Shown piece by piece: positions 63,152 through 64,000 of a stretch of 64,000 bases of DNA. The stretch is from Prosthecobacter debontii (GTDB taxonomy: Bacteria; Verrucomicrobiota; Verrucomicrobiia; Verrucomicrobiales; Verrucomicrobiaceae): NCBI RefSeq assembly GCF_900167535.1, contig NZ_FUYE01000016.1, positions 1 through 64,000 of the forward strand. Direction: 5' to 3'. The position numbers and the translations under genes were made by a program. Below the pieces are notes generated by a model. It was not told the origin of the DNA, searched no databases, and saw only the letters and a list, made by a program, of their open reading frames with translations. Numbering within the stretch: the stretch's first letter is position 1; every line of letters starts with the position of its first letter.

Positions 63152-64000
63152 ATGCAAAACGATTTGCGGTTACTGAAAGACAAGCTGCTCATCCCTGAGG
63201 TGTGGCAGAGACTCGGCCTCCAAGGCTCCCCGGGAAAAGCTTGCCGATCCCCGTTCAGGCAGGATCGACACCCCTCCTTCTCCATCCATGAGGCGGGCCG
63301 CCGCTGGAAGGATCACGGCACGGGGCAGAGCGGGGATGTCATCGACTTCATCGCCGCGGCGTGTCAGGTGGACAATGCCGAGGCCACGCGGCGTTTCCTG
63401 GCGCTGGCCGGGGTGCAGCCTCAGCCCAGTGGCTCGACATCCCAATCCTGCGCGACGAAGGCCCACCGTGGCGGTCGTCCGGTGAGCCTCAAGAGCCAGC
63501 GCCCCAATTCAACGCCAACCCCAAGTCCCGGCCCAGGCCCAGGCCCAGGCAATCCCGGCACGGTTTTGCATCGCGGTTCCGCCGCCAATGTGGAGGCCGT
63601 GGCCCGCTCACGCGGCCTCGATCCTGCCGCGGTCGCCCTGGCGCGAGGGCTGGGCACGCTGGCCTTTGCCGAGATCTGCGGCAGCCCCTGCTGGCTGCTG
63701 GGGGACGGTGCGCAGCGCATCGTCGAGGCTCGGCGTATGGATGGTCTGCCCTTCCCCGAGTATGCGGGGCTAGGCGAGCGCAAGGCGCACACGCTGCGCG
63801 GGAGCCACAAGGACTGGCCGGTGGGCGCGGCGGTGCTGAAGGACCTGCCCCACATCCGCGCCCTCATGCTGGTGGAGGGCGGGCCGGATTACCTGGCTGC
63901 GCTGCATTTCATTCTGAGGGCCGAGGCCTGGGATGTGCTGCCCATCGCCATGCTGGGGCGCAGTGCAGGCAGCCGCATCGCCCCCGAGGCGCTGGACCTC
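63152..64000 (+). CDS. Primase-like protein with CHC2-type and Toprim-like regions, incomplete at window edge
   Basis: Open from ATG 63152 to the window end (283 codons, no stop), preceded by a purine-rich GGCAGGCAGG. The N-terminus looks like a degenerate CHC2 primase zinc region: KACRSPFRQDRHPSFSIHE ... WKDHGTGQSGDVIDFIAA, as in phage and mobile-element primases where later Cys are lost. A Pro/Gly linker with PGPGPGPG repeats follows (residues ~125-135). A Toprim-like segment is RALMLVEGGPDYLAALHF, the family EGxxD motif. The rest continues outside. A replicative primase of an integrated phage, satellite or plasmid-like element is the likely meaning; GC content is higher than in the preceding genes. 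Confidence 0.8.
   Translation, partial: MQNDLRLLKDKLLIPEVWQRLGLQGSPGKACRSPFRQDRHPSFSIHEAGRRWKDHGTGQSGDVIDFIAAACQVDNAEATRRFLALAGVQPQPSGSTSQSCATKAHRGGRPVSLKSQRPNSTPTPSPGPGPGPGNPGTVLHRGSAANVEAVARSRGLDPAAVALARGLGTLAFAEICGSPCWLLGDGAQRIVEARRMDGLPFPEYAGLGERKAHTLRGSHKDWPVGAAVLKDLPHIRALMLVEGGPDYLAALHFILRAEAWDVLPIAMLGRSAGSRIAPEALDL

Noticed and set aside
63170-63466. Minus-strand open frame opposite the primase-like gene
   Set aside because: The plus-strand frame from 63152 has CHC2- and Toprim-like motifs and continues to the window end.

Overview
The window reads as chromosomal DNA of a Gram-negative member of the Verrucomicrobiota, most like the Prosthecobacter/Verrucomicrobium group. The evidence is an outer-membrane assembly set (bamA, a Skp-like chaperone, lpxD, a TamB-like protein), plus families typical of the Planctomycetes-Verrucomicrobia-Chlamydiae group: an FGly sulfatase, a ThuA-like protein, a large DUF1587/1592/1588/1585 cytochrome, an RDD-SpoIIM-DUF4129/DUF4350 membrane cluster and many secreted proteins of unknown role. 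Taxonomy is inferred from gene content only.

Layout. 1-930: an IS630-type transposase with an in-frame stop, running off the left edge. 1.05-8.8 kb (minus): pdhA-pdhB, a sugar-nucleotide transferase, and a coupled three-gene membrane cluster whose last protein carries a long Glu-Lys hexanucleotide repeat. 9-17.2 kb: tamB-like (+) converging on bamA-skp-lpxD (-). 18.2-20.4 kb: xseB-dxs. 20.5-24.4 kb: small secreted redox/metal proteins, a haem-motif protein, a GIY-YIG protein and a beta-lactamase-fold lipoprotein. 24.9-26.9 kb: UvrD/PcrA-like helicase. 27-30.5 kb (-): sdhC-sdhA-sdhB. 30.7-35.9 kb: RF-like rescue factor, LolD-like ATPase, AraC regulator divergent from a large secreted protein, and a Pro-rich protein.

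35.9-41 kb is the most coherent system. phoB-phoR (-) are divergent from a GT4 glycosyltransferase, a PlcP-like metallophosphoesterase and phoU (+). The space between them holds two identical-consensus palindromes (GTGACG-N4-CGTCAC) exactly 54 bp apart. This resembles the phosphate-starvation membrane-lipid remodelling (PlcP/glycosyltransferase) module of other bacteria.

41-43.3 kb: two membrane proteins and a class A beta-lactamase translationally coupled to a SUKH-like membrane protein. 43.3-48.3 kb: a coupled operon of a tandem-duplicated sialate O-acetylesterase, a sialidase-like protein and an HpcH/HpaI aldolase, facing a sulfatase; together this looks like host or algal glycan use. 49.9-57.3 kb (-): ThuA-like protein, NarL/multi-PAS kinase pair, TPR-gluzincin. 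57.6-63.1 kb (+): large cytochrome, degenerate M28-like protein, galU, small membrane protein. From 63,152 a primase/Toprim-like gene runs off the right edge and may mark the start of an integrated element.

Many genes overlap by 4 bp (ATGA, GTGA, TTGA), so translational coupling is common. Shine-Dalgarno sequences are often weak or absent. No tRNA, rRNA or CRISPR array was seen.
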